Shown: positions 35,348 through 44,380, counted from the first letter of the stretch. The stretch is DNA of 64,000 bases from Amycolatopsis sp. 2-15 (GCF_030285625.1 NZ_CP127294.1:62001-126000); one strand, 5' to 3'. Numbers and translations are program-made. The notes: generated by a model not told the origin, from the letters alone.

Positions 35348-35588
35348 GGCGGGACTCTCAAGGGTGCAGCGGGCGTGCGTGAGCCGCCCGGAGAACAACA
35401 GGGCAGAGTTTCTTCGGGAGACGACAAAGTGCGGTGTCGCTGCGGTTTCTTCGAACCACCGAGCGCACCGCTGTCGTCGCCGGATTCACCCGGAGATGTC
35501 GTCCTCAGCCACCATCGCGGTGGTCAGCTCCCTGGAAACTCGTCCTGCACGTTCCCCTCGACCTTATCAGCCGAGAGCCGCGCGCGCC
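35348..35588 (-). promoter_or_regulatory. Long 5' leader of the ABC-F gene with a possible leader peptide
   Basis: The untranslated stretch is unusually long for this genome. It holds a short frame at 35486-35515 (ATG to TGA, nine residues, MVAEDDISG) with GGGAG 12 bases upstream. Antibiotic-resistance ABC-F genes are often controlled by attenuation at such leader frames. I see no obvious terminator/antiterminator pair, so this is tentative. Confidence 0.3.
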
Positions 35589-35623
35589 GTCACCCGTCCG
35601 TCGCGAATGGACGGACGGGTGAC
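35589..35623. terminator. Perfect 14-bp hairpin between phospholipase C and ABC-F genes
   Basis: GTCACCCGTCCGTC (35589-35602) and its exact reverse complement (35610-35623) enclose a 7-base loop. It begins 12 bases after the phospholipase C stop on the minus strand and most likely ends that transcript. Confidence 0.8.
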
Positions 35624-35634
35624 GAACGCCGAGG

Positions 35635-37122
35635 TCAGGAGGTCTTCGGCCGGTGGCCGGGCTCCTGGTGGGGGAAGCTCTGCTCCGTGGTCGGGATGGG
35701 CGGCAGCTTGAACTGGCTGACCTCGTACTGCGCGAGGTTGTACTGGCCCGTGGTGTCGGGCAGCGTCGGCGCGTGCTGGGTGGCGTCGTGGAAGCGGAAC
35801 GCCGAGGTGAGGTCGCCGACGGTGCGGCGGCGCCAGTCGGTGATGTTGGTTTCGCGCACGCCGGTCACGTGCTCCAGCAACCGCAGCTGCGAGGTGTGGT
35901 CGGACAGCTCCGAGCACACCCAGCCGCCGACGGTCCACGGCGACACGATGATGCACGGCACGCGGAAACCGAGACCGGTGGGCAGGCCGGCGCCGTCGAC
36001 ACCGGTCACCGACGTCTTGGTCACGAACTCACCCGGGGTGCCGGGCTTCGGGGTCGGCGGCACGACGTGGTCGAACAGGCCGTCGTTCTCGTCGTAGGAC
36101 AGGATGAACGCCGTCTTGGCCCACACCTCGGGGTTGGCCGCGATGGCGTCGATCTTGCCGGCGACGAAGGTCGCGCCGGCCGCGGGCAGGCCGGCCGGGT
36201 GCTCGTCGAAGCCCGACGGCGGCAGGATCCAGCTCACGGTGGGCAGCTGGTCGTGGGCCGCGTCGTACTCGAACTGGCCGAGCGGCTGCGGGTTCATCGC
36301 CTTCTCGAACAGGTCGTCGCCCGGCTTCGCGTTGAAGTACTGGGCGATGTGCGAGATCGACGCGAGGCCCGTGGTCGAACCCGGTGCGTGGTAGACCTTC
36401 CAGCTCACGCCGGCCTCGGTGAGGCGCTCGGGGTAGGTCTTGAAGGAGTACGCGCCGTTGGGCGCGCTCGTGGTCAGCGACGGGCCGCCGAAGTCACCCT
36501 CGGCGTCGATCGTGCCCGCCATCCACATGTGGCGGTTCGGGCCCGTGGGGCCGAGCACCGAGCAGTGGTAGGAGTCGAGGATCGTGAACGCGTCGGCCAG
36601 CGCGTACTGGAACGGGATGTCCTCACGGGTGAAGTAGCCCATGGTGTACTGGCCGTTGGTCTCGCCGTCGGCCGCGCGGTGGGCGGGCAGCCACTGGTCG
36701 TTCTTGCCGCCGTTCCAGGCCTGGTGCTGCACCGACCATTCGTGGCTGGTCGAAGGGATCGCCTGCGCGGCGGTCGACTTCGTGTCCAGGTGGTAGGGCA
36801 GCAGGTAACCCTTGGGGTTCTTCGCGTCCTTCTGGTAGAAGACCGAGCGGCCGTCCGCCTGGCGCGCGGCGTGGGGGTCGCCGAAGCCGCGGACGCCGGA
36901 CAGCGTGCCGTAGTAGTGGTCGAAGCTGCGGTTCTCCTGCATCAGCATCACGACGTGCTTGACGTCGGAGATCCGGCCGTTCTTCGGTGCGGGCGAAGCG
37001 ATCGCCTTGCGGACGTTGGCCGGCAGCGCCATCGCGGCGGCGGCGAGACCGCCCGCGGCGGCCGCGGAACCCAGGAGGCGTCGGCGCGTGAAACCGTTGC
37101 CCTGGTCGGTGTTCTCGGTCAT
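35635..37122 (-). CDS. Tat-exported phospholipase C (phosphoesterase family)
   Basis: About 495 residues. A twin-arginine signal (FTRRRLLGSAAAAGGLAAAAMALP) covers residues 10-35, so the folded enzyme is exported by Tat. The family core is VKHVVMLMQENRSFDHYYGTLSGVRGFGDP (metal ligands in EN and D), then GPTGPNRHMWMAGT, SWKVYH, ILSYDENDGLFDHVVPP and FRVPCIIVSPW. This is the PlcA/PlcN and AcpA phosphoesterase family, which hydrolyses phosphatidylcholine and related lipids, often under phosphate control. The start at 37122 follows AAAGGA; the longer frame to 37293 is not supported. Confidence 0.92.
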   Translation of the reverse strand: MTENTDQGNGFTRRRLLGSAAAAGGLAAAAMALPANVRKAIASPAPKNGRISDVKHVVMLMQENRSFDHYYGTLSGVRGFGDPHAARQADGRSVFYQKDAKNPKGYLLPYHLDTKSTAAQAIPSTSHEWSVQHQAWNGGKNDQWLPAHRAADGETNGQYTMGYFTREDIPFQYALADAFTILDSYHCSVLGPTGPNRHMWMAGTIDAEGDFGGPSLTTSAPNGAYSFKTYPERLTEAGVSWKVYHAPGSTTGLASISHIAQYFNAKPGDDLFEKAMNPQPLGQFEYDAAHDQLPTVSWILPPSGFDEHPAGLPAAGATFVAGKIDAIAANPEVWAKTAFILSYDENDGLFDHVVPPTPKPGTPGEFVTKTSVTGVDGAGLPTGLGFRVPCIIVSPWTVGGWVCSELSDHTSQLRLLEHVTGVRETNITDWRRRTVGDLTSAFRFHDATQHAPTLPDTTGQYNLAQYEVSQFKLPPIPTTEQSFPHQEPGHRPKTS

Positions 37123-37349
37123 CGAGGTCCTTTCGGGGTGGGAGCCAGGAGGAACACTCGTCCGCCGCGGTGAGCCGTTCGCCCAGGAGTGGATGAGCAG
37201 CGGCTGAACTTCGGCCGAACTCGCCATGGCGCAGTGACGTGCGTAACTCGATTTCCGGACGAAGCGGCGGAACCAGACGTAGAATGCGTCCACTGTGGAG
37301 TGTCATTTTTCCCGTCAGCGGAACGACCCGAGCTTGCTAAACTGCCGGC

Positions 37350-37706
37350 GTGAATCGCACGATCGCGGTGAACTACCCCGCGCCGATCCCCGTCGGCCAC
37401 GTCGTCGAGGTGACGGAGTTCGCGGACACGCGCCCGGAGAAGAAGCGCCGCGGGTTCGACATGAGCGAGGCCTTCCGGCACCCGGTGCTGTTCGACCGCA
37501 CCACCGGGATCCGGTACATGAACCACGTCCACTCCTCCACGGGCGGCAACGGCGGGAACACGTTCACCCCCGTGCTCTACCCGGTGCTCCCCCGCCCGGA
37601 CCTCGCCGTGTCGGCCGTCTGGCTGGGCACCGTGGTGGCGTGCGCGCTCGTGATGAACGAGGGGCTGAACGGGCAGCACACCACCCTGGTGCTGGCGCCG
37701 GCCTGA
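37350..37706 (+). CDS. Hypothetical protein
   Basis: A 118-residue protein from a GTG at 37350, with good coding bias and a weakly A/T-richer segment upstream that could be a promoter. It has a soluble N-terminus (EVTEFADTRPEKKRRGFDMSEAF), a Gly/Asn-rich stretch (HSSTGGNGGNTF) and a hydrophobic C-terminal third (LAVSAVWLGTVVACALVM). I do not recognise the family. It is divergent from the phospholipase C gene. Confidence 0.5.
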   Translation: MNRTIAVNYPAPIPVGHVVEVTEFADTRPEKKRRGFDMSEAFRHPVLFDRTTGIRYMNHVHSSTGGNGGNTFTPVLYPVLPRPDLAVSAVWLGTVVACALVMNEGLNGQHTTLVLAPA

Positions 37707-37923
37707 CGGCTCCGCCTGCCGGGCCGACCGGCACCGGCCAGCGACTCGCGCCGAGCTCGCGGGAGATCGTGCACGCGATTTCGGCCGCGGCGGTGCCGGT
37801 CGGCGTCGGCCACGGGCCAGTCGACCACGGACACGCCGACGCCGATCGCGCCGGCCACGGCGTCGGCGGCTCTCACGGTCGCGCTGTTCTTCGAAGCGGC
37901 CGCCTAGGGTCCTTTGTGGAAGG

Positions 37924-38922
37924 TCAGGGCATGGCCGGGGCCTGGCGTGGGCCCACGGCCGCACCGGCGATGACCAGGAGGGCGCCGACCAGGAGGAGGA
38001 TGGGGCCGAGGCCCAGGGACGGGAAGTTGCCCCAGTAGAGGGTGGCGATGCCGGCGGCGTGGAGGATCAGCATGACGACCGCGCGGCCGCTGAAGACCGT
38101 GCGATACCACCAGAAGTCGGCGCGCGTCAGTTCGCGGCTGCGGATGCCGCTCAGCAGGAACGCCGAACGCTTGGCCCGGAGTGCACCGAGGGTCCAGGGC
38201 AGCACCGACGCGGCGGTCGCGGCGGTGATGAGGAAGGCGAGGAACTGCACGTAGGTCGCCGCGATGCCGGAGGCGGCCGCGTTGTCGCTGGCGGCCTTGA
38301 CGAGGTCGAGGAAGGACATCGTCACCGACTGGGTGCCGTTGGTGAAGGTGACCCACGAGACGCCGAAGAGGGCGACCAGCTCCAGCACCACGCCGAGCAC
38401 GGCCGGGATCGCGCCGAGGCCGGGCTGGGTCAACGGGCCGGCTGCCTGCCCCGGCTGCTGGGGAAAGCCCTGCGGCGACTGGGAAAACTGCTGCTGCGGG
38501 GCACCCCACTGCTGCGGCTGCCCGTGCTGCGGCAAAGGTTGCGGGTAGCCGGCCTCACCGGCGTGCTGCGGATTGCCGGCCTGGCCCGCCTGCTGCGGGT
38601 ACCCGGTCTGACTCGGCTGCTGCGGGAACCCGGTCTGGCCCGCCTGCGGGTATCCCGGCTGGGCCGGCTGTCCTGGCTGCTGCGGGGTGCCCCACTGCTG
38701 CGGCTGACCGTGCTGCGGCAGGGGTTGCTGGTAACCGGGCTGCGGATACCCAGCCGCACCGGCGGCCTGCGGGTACCCGGCCTGATCTGGGTGCGGCTGA
38801 CCCTGCTCGGCAAAACCCGGCTGACCCGGCGCCGGATACCCCGGCTGCTGCGGATACCCCGCCGGAAACCCCTGCTGACCTTGCGGATTGCCCTGCTGTT
38901 GCTGACCCCCTGGGTGGCTCAT
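37924..38922 (-). CDS. Membrane protein with long Gln/Pro/Gly-rich N-terminal domain
   Basis: A 332-residue protein. The first 165 residues are low complexity (repeating GYPQQ, GQPQQWG and QQPG units), followed by four hydrophobic helices from about residue 170 (AIPAVLGVVLELVALFGVSWVTF, YVQFLAFLITAATAASVL, AVVMLILHAAGIATLYWG, LLLVGALLVIAGAAVG). Two nearly identical blocks (about 38495-38545 and 38685-38735) show internal duplication. Such proline/glutamine-rich tails occur on actinobacterial membrane proteins near growth or secretion sites; function unknown. Confidence 0.75.
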   Translation of the reverse strand: MSHPGGQQQQGNPQGQQGFPAGYPQQPGYPAPGQPGFAEQGQPHPDQAGYPQAAGAAGYPQPGYQQPLPQHGQPQQWGTPQQPGQPAQPGYPQAGQTGFPQQPSQTGYPQQAGQAGNPQHAGEAGYPQPLPQHGQPQQWGAPQQQFSQSPQGFPQQPGQAAGPLTQPGLGAIPAVLGVVLELVALFGVSWVTFTNGTQSVTMSFLDLVKAASDNAAASGIAATYVQFLAFLITAATAASVLPWTLGALRAKRSAFLLSGIRSRELTRADFWWYRTVFSGRAVVMLILHAAGIATLYWGNFPSLGLGPILLLVGALLVIAGAAVGPRQAPAMP

Positions 38923-38964
38923 GATCCAGAATCGTAGCCGTCTCCGGGGGATTCCACCGAGGCG

Positions 38965-40263
38965 TCAGGACAGTGGCTTGTCGAGCACCGCCTTGAGGTT
39001 GCTGAACGTGTCGATGGAGTACTTGCCGTGGTAGCGGCCCATGCCGCTCTCGCCGACGCCGCCGAAGGGGAGTTCCGGCGCGACGAGGTGCAACACCGGC
39101 ATGCCGAACGTCACCGCGCCCGAGGAGGTTTCGGTGAGGATGCGTTGTTTGACCGCTTCGGACCCCGTGAAGGCATAGAGCGCCAACGGTTTGTCGCGGC
39201 CCGTGATGAACGCGATGGCATCGTCCAGAGACGAAACAGCCAGCACCGGCAGGATCGGCCCGAAGATCTCCTCGCCCATCACCGGCGCGTCCGGCGCGAC
39301 GTCGGCGAGCACGGTCGGCGCGATGAACTTGGCGGCGCGGTCGGTCTGGCCGCCGGTGACGACGCGGCCGCCGGCCAGGAGGTGGGACAGGCGGTCGAAG
39401 TGCCGGGTGTTCACGATGCGCCCGTAGTCAGGGCTCGCGGCGGGGTCGTCGCCGAACTTCGCGTGCAGCGCCTCGGTCAGCAGCGGCTCGAGCTGAGCGG
39501 CCGTGTCGCCGATGGCGAGGACGTAGTCGGGCGCGACGCACGTCTGGCCGGCGTTCATGAACTTCGTGTCCACGATCCGCTGCGCGACCACCAACAGGTC
39601 GACGTCGGTGTCCACGATCACCGGGCTCTTGCCGCCCAGCTCCAGCGCCACGGGCGTGAGGTGCTTCGCGGCGGCGGTCATCACGATCCGCCCGACGACG
39701 CCGTTGCCCGTGTAGAAAATGTGGTCGAAGTGCTGCTCCAGCAGCTCCGTCGTCTCCGGGATCGCGCCCTCCACCACGGCCACGGCCTCGGGGTCGAGGT
39801 ACGCCGGCACGTGGCGCGCGATGGCGGCCGACACCGTCGGCGAGAGCTCGCTCGGCTTCACGACGGCGGCGTTGCCCGCGGCCAGCACCCCCACCAGCGG
39901 CGCCAGCGCGAGGTGCAGCGGGTAGTTCCACGGCCCGATGATCAACGCCACACCCAGCGGCTCCCGCACCACGCGACCCTCCGCGGGCAGCAAGCGCTCC
40001 GGCAACCCCGCGGGCTGCGGCGCGAGCCACTCGTCGAGGTGCTCGAGGGTGTCGTCGACCTCGTTGACGATGAACATCAGCTCGGTGCGCCGCGCCTCGG
40101 TGGCGTTCTTCGCGAGGTCGGTGTGCAGGGCGGCGAGGAAGTCGTCCTCCTGCTTCAGCAGCATGCGCTTCAACGCGCCAAGCTGCTCGCGCCGCCACGA
40201 CAGCGGCTTGGTGCGGCCGGAGGCGAAGGACTTGCGCAGGCGGGAAACCACGTCCGGGATCAT
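38965..40263 (-). CDS. NAD(P)-dependent aldehyde dehydrogenase (class 3-like)
   Basis: About 432 residues. It has ALIIGPWNYPLHLALAPLVG, the catalytic Glu in ALELGGKSP, the catalytic Cys in NAGQTCVAPDYVLA and PFGGVGESGMGRYHGKYSIDTFS at the C-terminus. The short length and this C-terminus match the membrane-associated or soluble class 3 ALDHs such as fatty aldehyde and coniferyl aldehyde dehydrogenases. ATG at 40263 (or 40269, both in frame). It follows the CoA-transferase operon on the same strand after a gap that carries half of a long inverted repeat. Confidence 0.9.
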   Translation of the reverse strand: MIPDVVSRLRKSFASGRTKPLSWRREQLGALKRMLLKQEDDFLAALHTDLAKNATEARRTELMFIVNEVDDTLEHLDEWLAPQPAGLPERLLPAEGRVVREPLGVALIIGPWNYPLHLALAPLVGVLAAGNAAVVKPSELSPTVSAAIARHVPAYLDPEAVAVVEGAIPETTELLEQHFDHIFYTGNGVVGRIVMTAAAKHLTPVALELGGKSPVIVDTDVDLLVVAQRIVDTKFMNAGQTCVAPDYVLAIGDTAAQLEPLLTEALHAKFGDDPAASPDYGRIVNTRHFDRLSHLLAGGRVVTGGQTDRAAKFIAPTVLADVAPDAPVMGEEIFGPILPVLAVSSLDDAIAFITGRDKPLALYAFTGSEAVKQRILTETSSGAVTFGMPVLHLVAPELPFGGVGESGMGRYHGKYSIDTFSNLKAVLDKPLS

Positions 40264-40287
40264 GATCACGACCCTACTGTGTTGTCA

Positions 40288-40378
40288 GTTGCCAATCCGA
40301 CCACAGTCACGGCGAGAATGGTTGCCGAACACTCAACGCCCGGCTGGGCGCCCGCCTACTTCTGGTCGGATTGGCAAC
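40288..40378. repeat. Perfect 16-bp inverted repeat with 59-bp spacer
   Basis: GTTGCCAATCCGACCA at 40288-40303 is the exact reverse complement of 40363-40378. The right arm lies inside the last codons of the CaiB-type gene and the left arm between it and the ALDH start. It could fold as a long terminator-like hairpin, or be a small mobile-element remnant. No flanking target duplication is seen. Confidence 0.7.
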
Positions 40379-41871
40379 CGCGGCAGCCACTCGGCGCGCC
40401 CGGACCCGCGCGGCACGAGGATCGTCGAGAACTCGCCCGGCGTCTCCGACATCCGCACCTGGTCCGTCACGCCCTGGTAGCGCCCCAGCGGCGTCTCGGC
40501 CGTGAACGTCGCCGGGTCGACGTACGCGTGCAGCTCCCCGGTGCCGGCGACCGTGCGCGCGTACTCCTTGTCGAACACGCCCAGGCTGATGATCCACAAC
40601 GCGATGCGCGTCAGCGAGATGTGCACGCGGTAGCTGCCGCCCTCCGTTGCGCGGCGCATCAACGCCGCGCAAATCCCGGTGGTCGCGAGCCACGGCACCA
40701 GGTAGTCGTTGACCACGCCGATGTGCGGCAGCACGGGCTGGTCCGGCGAGCCCTCCAGCGTCATCATCCCGGCGACGCACCCCGCCGTCTGGTCGAAGCC
40801 CACCCGCTGCGCCCACGGCCCGCGCTCGCCGTGCAGCGACACCGTGGTGTGGATGATCCCGGGCCGCAGCTCCGCGGCGCGCTGGGCGGACAATCCGAGC
40901 CCGGCGACGAGACCCGGCCGGCGGTTGGCGTAGAAGACATCCGCACCCCGCAGCACCTCGTGCACCTTCGCCAGGGCCGCCTTGTCGCGCAGATAGTCCA
41001 CTGTGGACGAACGGACGCCGACGTTCGCCGTCGAGTACGTCACGGGGTTTTCCCACTCGGTGGGGCGCCACACGTTCAGGGCGTCGGCACCGTGCTGCGC
41101 CAGCGCGCGACCGATGGCGGCACCGGCGATCACGTGTCCCATCCCGAGCGCGCGAACGCCGTCGAGCGGCTGGCGCGCGCCCTCGGGCAGCGGTTCGGGA
41201 TCGGAGTCGCCGATCTTCTCGATCTCGATGAGCGGCAGGTCGGCCAGCACGTCGCGGTACTGGCGCGTCTCGAGGAACTCCTCAGTGCTGCGCACCATCG
41301 GCATCACGAGCCCCGCGTCGGCCCCGGCCTCCTCCAGGTCGAGGGCGCTCCAGCGGGCGACGGCGTTGGCCACGGCGGGCTCGTCGTCGTAGGTGCGCAG
41401 GAGCTTGAGCGCAGCGGACTTCAGCTTGGGGTAGATGTTGAGCGGCATCACCCAGCGGCCGTCGCCGGCTCGGTAGAACTTGAGCGTGAACGGGCTGCCC
41501 GGGTCGGCCGTGTTGGTGGGCGGCAGGCCGTTGATCAGCTCCCACTTCTTGTCGTAGAACGGGCACAGCCGGTGCGGCGCCGTGCGCACGTCCATGCTGA
41601 TGTCCTGCCCCGGCCCACCACGGTGGCGCCACAACGCGGCCAGCGCCACGGATTTCGCGACGAGCCCGATCGCCGGCGCCGCGCCCAGCCGCACCGCGCT
41701 CGGCACGATCGGGTCCGCGCCGAGGAACTCGACGCGGCCACCGCAGTCCTTTTCGGACAGTCCGGCGTCGGCGAGCACTTCGGCCAACGCGGCGTGGATG
41801 TCGAACCGGTCGTCGGCCTCGGAACGAATGGGGTTGGCGAGCGCGGCGCGGATCCGGTCGGTGACGGTCAT
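40333..41871 (-). CDS. CaiB/BaiF-type (family III) CoA-transferase
   Basis: About 512 residues. Family III marks are GGPGQDISMDVRTA, ANVGVRSSTVDYLRDKAALAKVHEVLRGADVFYANRRPG, HTTVSLHGERGPWAQRVGFDQTAGCVAGMM and PHIGVVNDYLVPWLATTGICAALMRRATEGGSYRVHISLTR. It is longer than the usual 400 residues because of an N-terminal extension related to a second CaiB-like half. It moves CoA between carboxylic acids. Its start overlaps the hydroxyacyl-CoA dehydrogenase stop by four bases. The final dozen codons contain one arm of an inverted repeat and may not be original. Confidence 0.88.
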   Translation of the reverse strand: MTVTDRIRAALANPIRSEADDRFDIHAALAEVLADAGLSEKDCGGRVEFLGADPIVPSAVRLGAAPAIGLVAKSVALAALWRHRGGPGQDISMDVRTAPHRLCPFYDKKWELINGLPPTNTADPGSPFTLKFYRAGDGRWVMPLNIYPKLKSAALKLLRTYDDEPAVANAVARWSALDLEEAGADAGLVMPMVRSTEEFLETRQYRDVLADLPLIEIEKIGDSDPEPLPEGARQPLDGVRALGMGHVIAGAAIGRALAQHGADALNVWRPTEWENPVTYSTANVGVRSSTVDYLRDKAALAKVHEVLRGADVFYANRRPGLVAGLGLSAQRAAELRPGIIHTTVSLHGERGPWAQRVGFDQTAGCVAGMMTLEGSPDQPVLPHIGVVNDYLVPWLATTGICAALMRRATEGGSYRVHISLTRIALWIISLGVFDKEYARTVAGTGELHAYVDPATFTAETPLGRYQGVTDQVRMSETPGEFSTILVPRGSGRAEWLPRLPIRPEVGGRPAGR

Positions 41872-42788
41872 CGTGGCTCCTGTCCCGGTGTGGTCCCCAG
41901 CGCCCTCATCACGGCGATCTGCTTCTCGTCCCGAGCTTGAGCCAGCTCGTCGATCGTGCCGCCGAAGTCCTCCGACTGGGCGCTCAGCAACGCGACGGTC
42001 GGTTCGTCGAGGTCCGGCGTACCCAGCTGGCCCCAGCGCTTCTGCAGGCCAGGGCCAAGGTGTTCGAGGAAGTGCGGCAGCCCGCCGGCCCCGCCGCCGA
42101 GGTGGAAGCTCAGGAACGGCCCGCTCACCGCCCACCGCTGTCCGAGCGAGGACGTGACCACCTCGTCGAGCTGCTGCTCGGTGACCACGCCCTCGGCGAC
42201 GAGGTGCACGCACTCGCGGAAGATCGCGGCCTGAAGCCGGTTCGCGACGAACCCGGGCACCTCCTTCGCCAGTACGATCGGCTTCTTGCCCAGGCTTTCG
42301 TAGAACTCGACGGCCCGCGCCACGCTCTCCGCCGACGTCCTCTCCCCCGCCACGACCTCGACCAGCGGAATGAGATGCGGTGGGTTGAACGGGTGCCCGA
42401 CCACGAGCCGTTCCGGCTGCTTCAGCGCCGAGGCGATGTCCGTGGCGGGAATGCCCGACGTGGACGTGAGCAGCAGCGCGTGCGCCGGGGCGTGGGCTTC
42501 GATGGTGCTGAAGATCCGGTGCTTCAGGTCGAGCCGTTCGGGGCCGTTCTCCTGCACCACGTCGGCCTGGGAGACGGCCGTCGCGAGGTCCGGCTCGAAG
42601 CTCACCGCCAAGTCGCCGGCCGGCAAGCCGAGCTCCCGCAACGCGGGCTTCAGCTCCTCCAGCCCGGCGCGCACGGTGTCCTCGATGCCCGGCGCCGGGT
42701 CGCTGACCGTCACGTCCAAGCCGCGCGAGGCCATCAGTCCCGCCCACGACACGCCGATGACCCCGCCGCCGACGATGGTCGCCTTCAT
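41868..42788 (-). CDS. 3-hydroxyacyl-CoA dehydrogenase / carnitine dehydrogenase-like
   Basis: A 306-residue NAD-dependent enzyme. The N-terminal Rossmann motif is ATIVGGGVIGVSWAGLMASRGLDVTVSD. Then come ENGPERLDLKHRIF, LLTSTSGIPATDIASAL, and the catalytic His in VVGHPFNPPHLIPLVEVV with KEVPGFVANRLQAAIFRECVHL. Length and motifs fit both 3-hydroxybutyryl-CoA dehydrogenases and L-carnitine dehydrogenases, which share this fold. It is the middle gene of an operon with an acetoacetate decarboxylase-like gene (9 bp upstream) and a CoA-transferase, so a 3-hydroxy to 3-oxo acid step is likely. Confidence 0.88.
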   Translation of the reverse strand: MKATIVGGGVIGVSWAGLMASRGLDVTVSDPAPGIEDTVRAGLEELKPALRELGLPAGDLAVSFEPDLATAVSQADVVQENGPERLDLKHRIFSTIEAHAPAHALLLTSTSGIPATDIASALKQPERLVVGHPFNPPHLIPLVEVVAGERTSAESVARAVEFYESLGKKPIVLAKEVPGFVANRLQAAIFRECVHLVAEGVVTEQQLDEVVTSSLGQRWAVSGPFLSFHLGGGAGGLPHFLEHLGPGLQKRWGQLGTPDLDEPTVALLSAQSEDFGGTIDELAQARDEKQIAVMRALGTTPGQEPR

Positions 42789-42797
42789 GGTTTCCCC

Positions 42798-43532
42798 TCA
42801 AGCCAGGTAGTCGTGCACGACCGCGAGCCGGCCGAGCGTGAGGTCGGTCAGGAGGTGGCTGGCCGACACGATCTCCAGCACCGGCAGGTCGGCCAGCGGC
42901 GCCAGCGCGTGGGCCACGAGGTGCAGGCGCGCCGGCCCGGTCCAGGCACCCTTGATCGTGACGTCGCTGATCTGGCTGCGCGCGAGTTCGCAGATGCGCG
43001 GGCGGCCGTCGTAGCCGGGCACGATCTTGAGCATGAACGTCGGTGCGGTCAGCTCCGCGCGCGCCTCGGCTTCGTCGAGCGTGCGGTGCTTGTAGCCCAT
43101 CGTGGCGAGCGCGACCTGGATCGAGCCGTAGTCGAGCGAGCCGACGAGGGTGTCGGAATCCGTGTACAGCCTGGGTTTGCCGAGCTTCTTCGGGTACGCG
43201 GCGACCTCGCGCCCGCTCGCGATGGCGGGCAGGCTGTCCACGTACATCCCGAGGGTGAACTCGCCGGCCTCGTCGCCGTGGCGCACCATCGCGACTTGGC
43301 CGGATTCGGTGTAGTCACCGAGGCCGGTCGCGTCGGGCATGCGCATCACCTCGAACCGCACCAGCGGCTCGTCGACGACCAGCGGCTCCGGCACGAGCGC
43401 CCGCAGCGCCGCGGGATCCGTCCGGTAGGTGATGTTCAGGTATTCGCGGTCGGTGAATCGGTAGGGCCCGCGCGGAAAGGCCGGCGCGGACAGGGGCGTG
43501 GTGAGCTGGGCGAGGACCTCGTCCTCACGCAT
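42798..43532 (-). CDS. adc: Acetoacetate decarboxylase-family protein
   Basis: A 244-residue protein with the whole ADC domain: [40 protein letters not shown], and the Schiff-base lysine region [16 protein letters not shown] (about residues 108-123; the paired lysines match the catalytic Lys and its activating neighbour). It would decarboxylate acetoacetate to acetone or act on a related 3-oxo acid; some homologues are aldolase-dehydratases. It is the first gene of the operon with the dehydrogenase and CoA-transferase. Confidence 0.9.
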   Translation of the reverse strand: MREDEVLAQLTTPLSAPAFPRGPYRFTDREYLNITYRTDPAALRALVPEPLVVDEPLVRFEVMRMPDATGLGDYTESGQVAMVRHGDEAGEFTLGMYVDSLPAIASGREVAAYPKKLGKPRLYTDSDTLVGSLDYGSIQVALATMGYKHRTLDEAEARAELTAPTFMLKIVPGYDGRPRICELARSQISDVTIKGAWTGPARLHLVAHALAPLADLPVLEIVSASHLLTDLTLGRLAVVHDYLA

Positions 43533-43615
43533 GAGCGACTTCCCACAAGATCACGAACCGCAATTTACCTGCGACTTTCCCCTGCCGCATCTCGGTGCCG
43601 GGCAGGATGGGTGCC

Positions 43616-44380
43616 ATGGCCGTACCCGCTTTCGACTACGACGCCGAGCTGCGCCGCTACCAGCCGTGGCTGCGCGAAGCCGTCGCCGTGGGGCCGGACG
43701 ACATCGTGCTCGACATCGGGTGCGGCGCCGGCACGACGACGTGCGAAGCCGCGCGGCTCGCGATCCGAGGCAGGGCCCTGGGCATCGACGTCTCCGCGGC
43801 CCGGTTGGAGGTGGCGCGCCGGCTCGCCGGGAACGTCGCCAATGTGCGATTCGAGCAGGCCGACGCGCAGGTGCACGAGTTCCCGCCGGCCGAGTTCACC
43901 CTGGCGCTCAGCCGCTTCGGCACGATGTTCTTCGCCGATCCCGTCGCCGCCTTCACCAATCTCGGACGCGCGCTGCGGCCGGGCGCACGCCTGGTGCAGC
44001 TCGTGTGGCAGGCCGGCGATCGGCAGGAGTGGCTGTCCGAAATCAGCCGGGCCGTCGGGAATCCCCCGGCGCCGGACGACAGCCCGTTCTCGCTCGGCGA
44101 CCCCGCCGCGGTCAGCGAAGTGCTGACCACGGCGGGGTTCACCGATCTGCGCCTGACCGACCTCGCCGAACCCCTGTGGTACGGCCCGGATCCCGGCACC
44201 GCCGTCGACGCGGTGCGGCCGTTGCGCCTGGTCGGTGACGTGCTCGCTCAGCTCGACGACGCCGAGACCGAGCACGCTCTCGACCGGCTGCGCGAGGTCA
44301 TGGCCACCCACCAGAGCGCCGACGGCGTGTGGCTCGGCTCCCGCGCGTGGCTCGTCACGGCGTGCCGAGGTGCCGGCTGA
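43616..44380 (+). CDS. SAM-dependent class I methyltransferase
   Basis: About 254 residues. The SAM-binding motif I is IVLDIGCGAGTTTCEAARL, acidic motif II GIDVSAARLEVARRL, then ADAQVHEFPPAEFTLALSRFGTMFFADPVAAFTNLGRALRPGARLVQLVWQ. This is the UbiE/COQ5-like Methyltransf_11/25 pattern. ATG at 43616 is preferred (GGCAGGATGGG upstream); alternative starts at 43595 and 43607 are in frame. The 3' end overlaps the convergent hydrolase gene by 26 bases. Substrate unknown. Confidence 0.88.
   Translation: MAVPAFDYDAELRRYQPWLREAVAVGPDDIVLDIGCGAGTTTCEAARLAIRGRALGIDVSAARLEVARRLAGNVANVRFEQADAQVHEFPPAEFTLALSRFGTMFFADPVAAFTNLGRALRPGARLVQLVWQAGDRQEWLSEISRAVGNPPAPDDSPFSLGDPAAVSEVLTTAGFTDLRLTDLAEPLWYGPDPGTAVDAVRPLRLVGDVLAQLDDAETEHALDRLREVMATHQSADGVWLGSRAWLVTACRGAG

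Noticed and set aside
37707..37923. Coding-like fragment on the minus strand (TVRAADAVAGAIGVGVSVVDWPVADAD)
   Set aside because: Short, with frame changes and no start or stop that fits a family; could be a gene remnant but the support is too thin to annotate.
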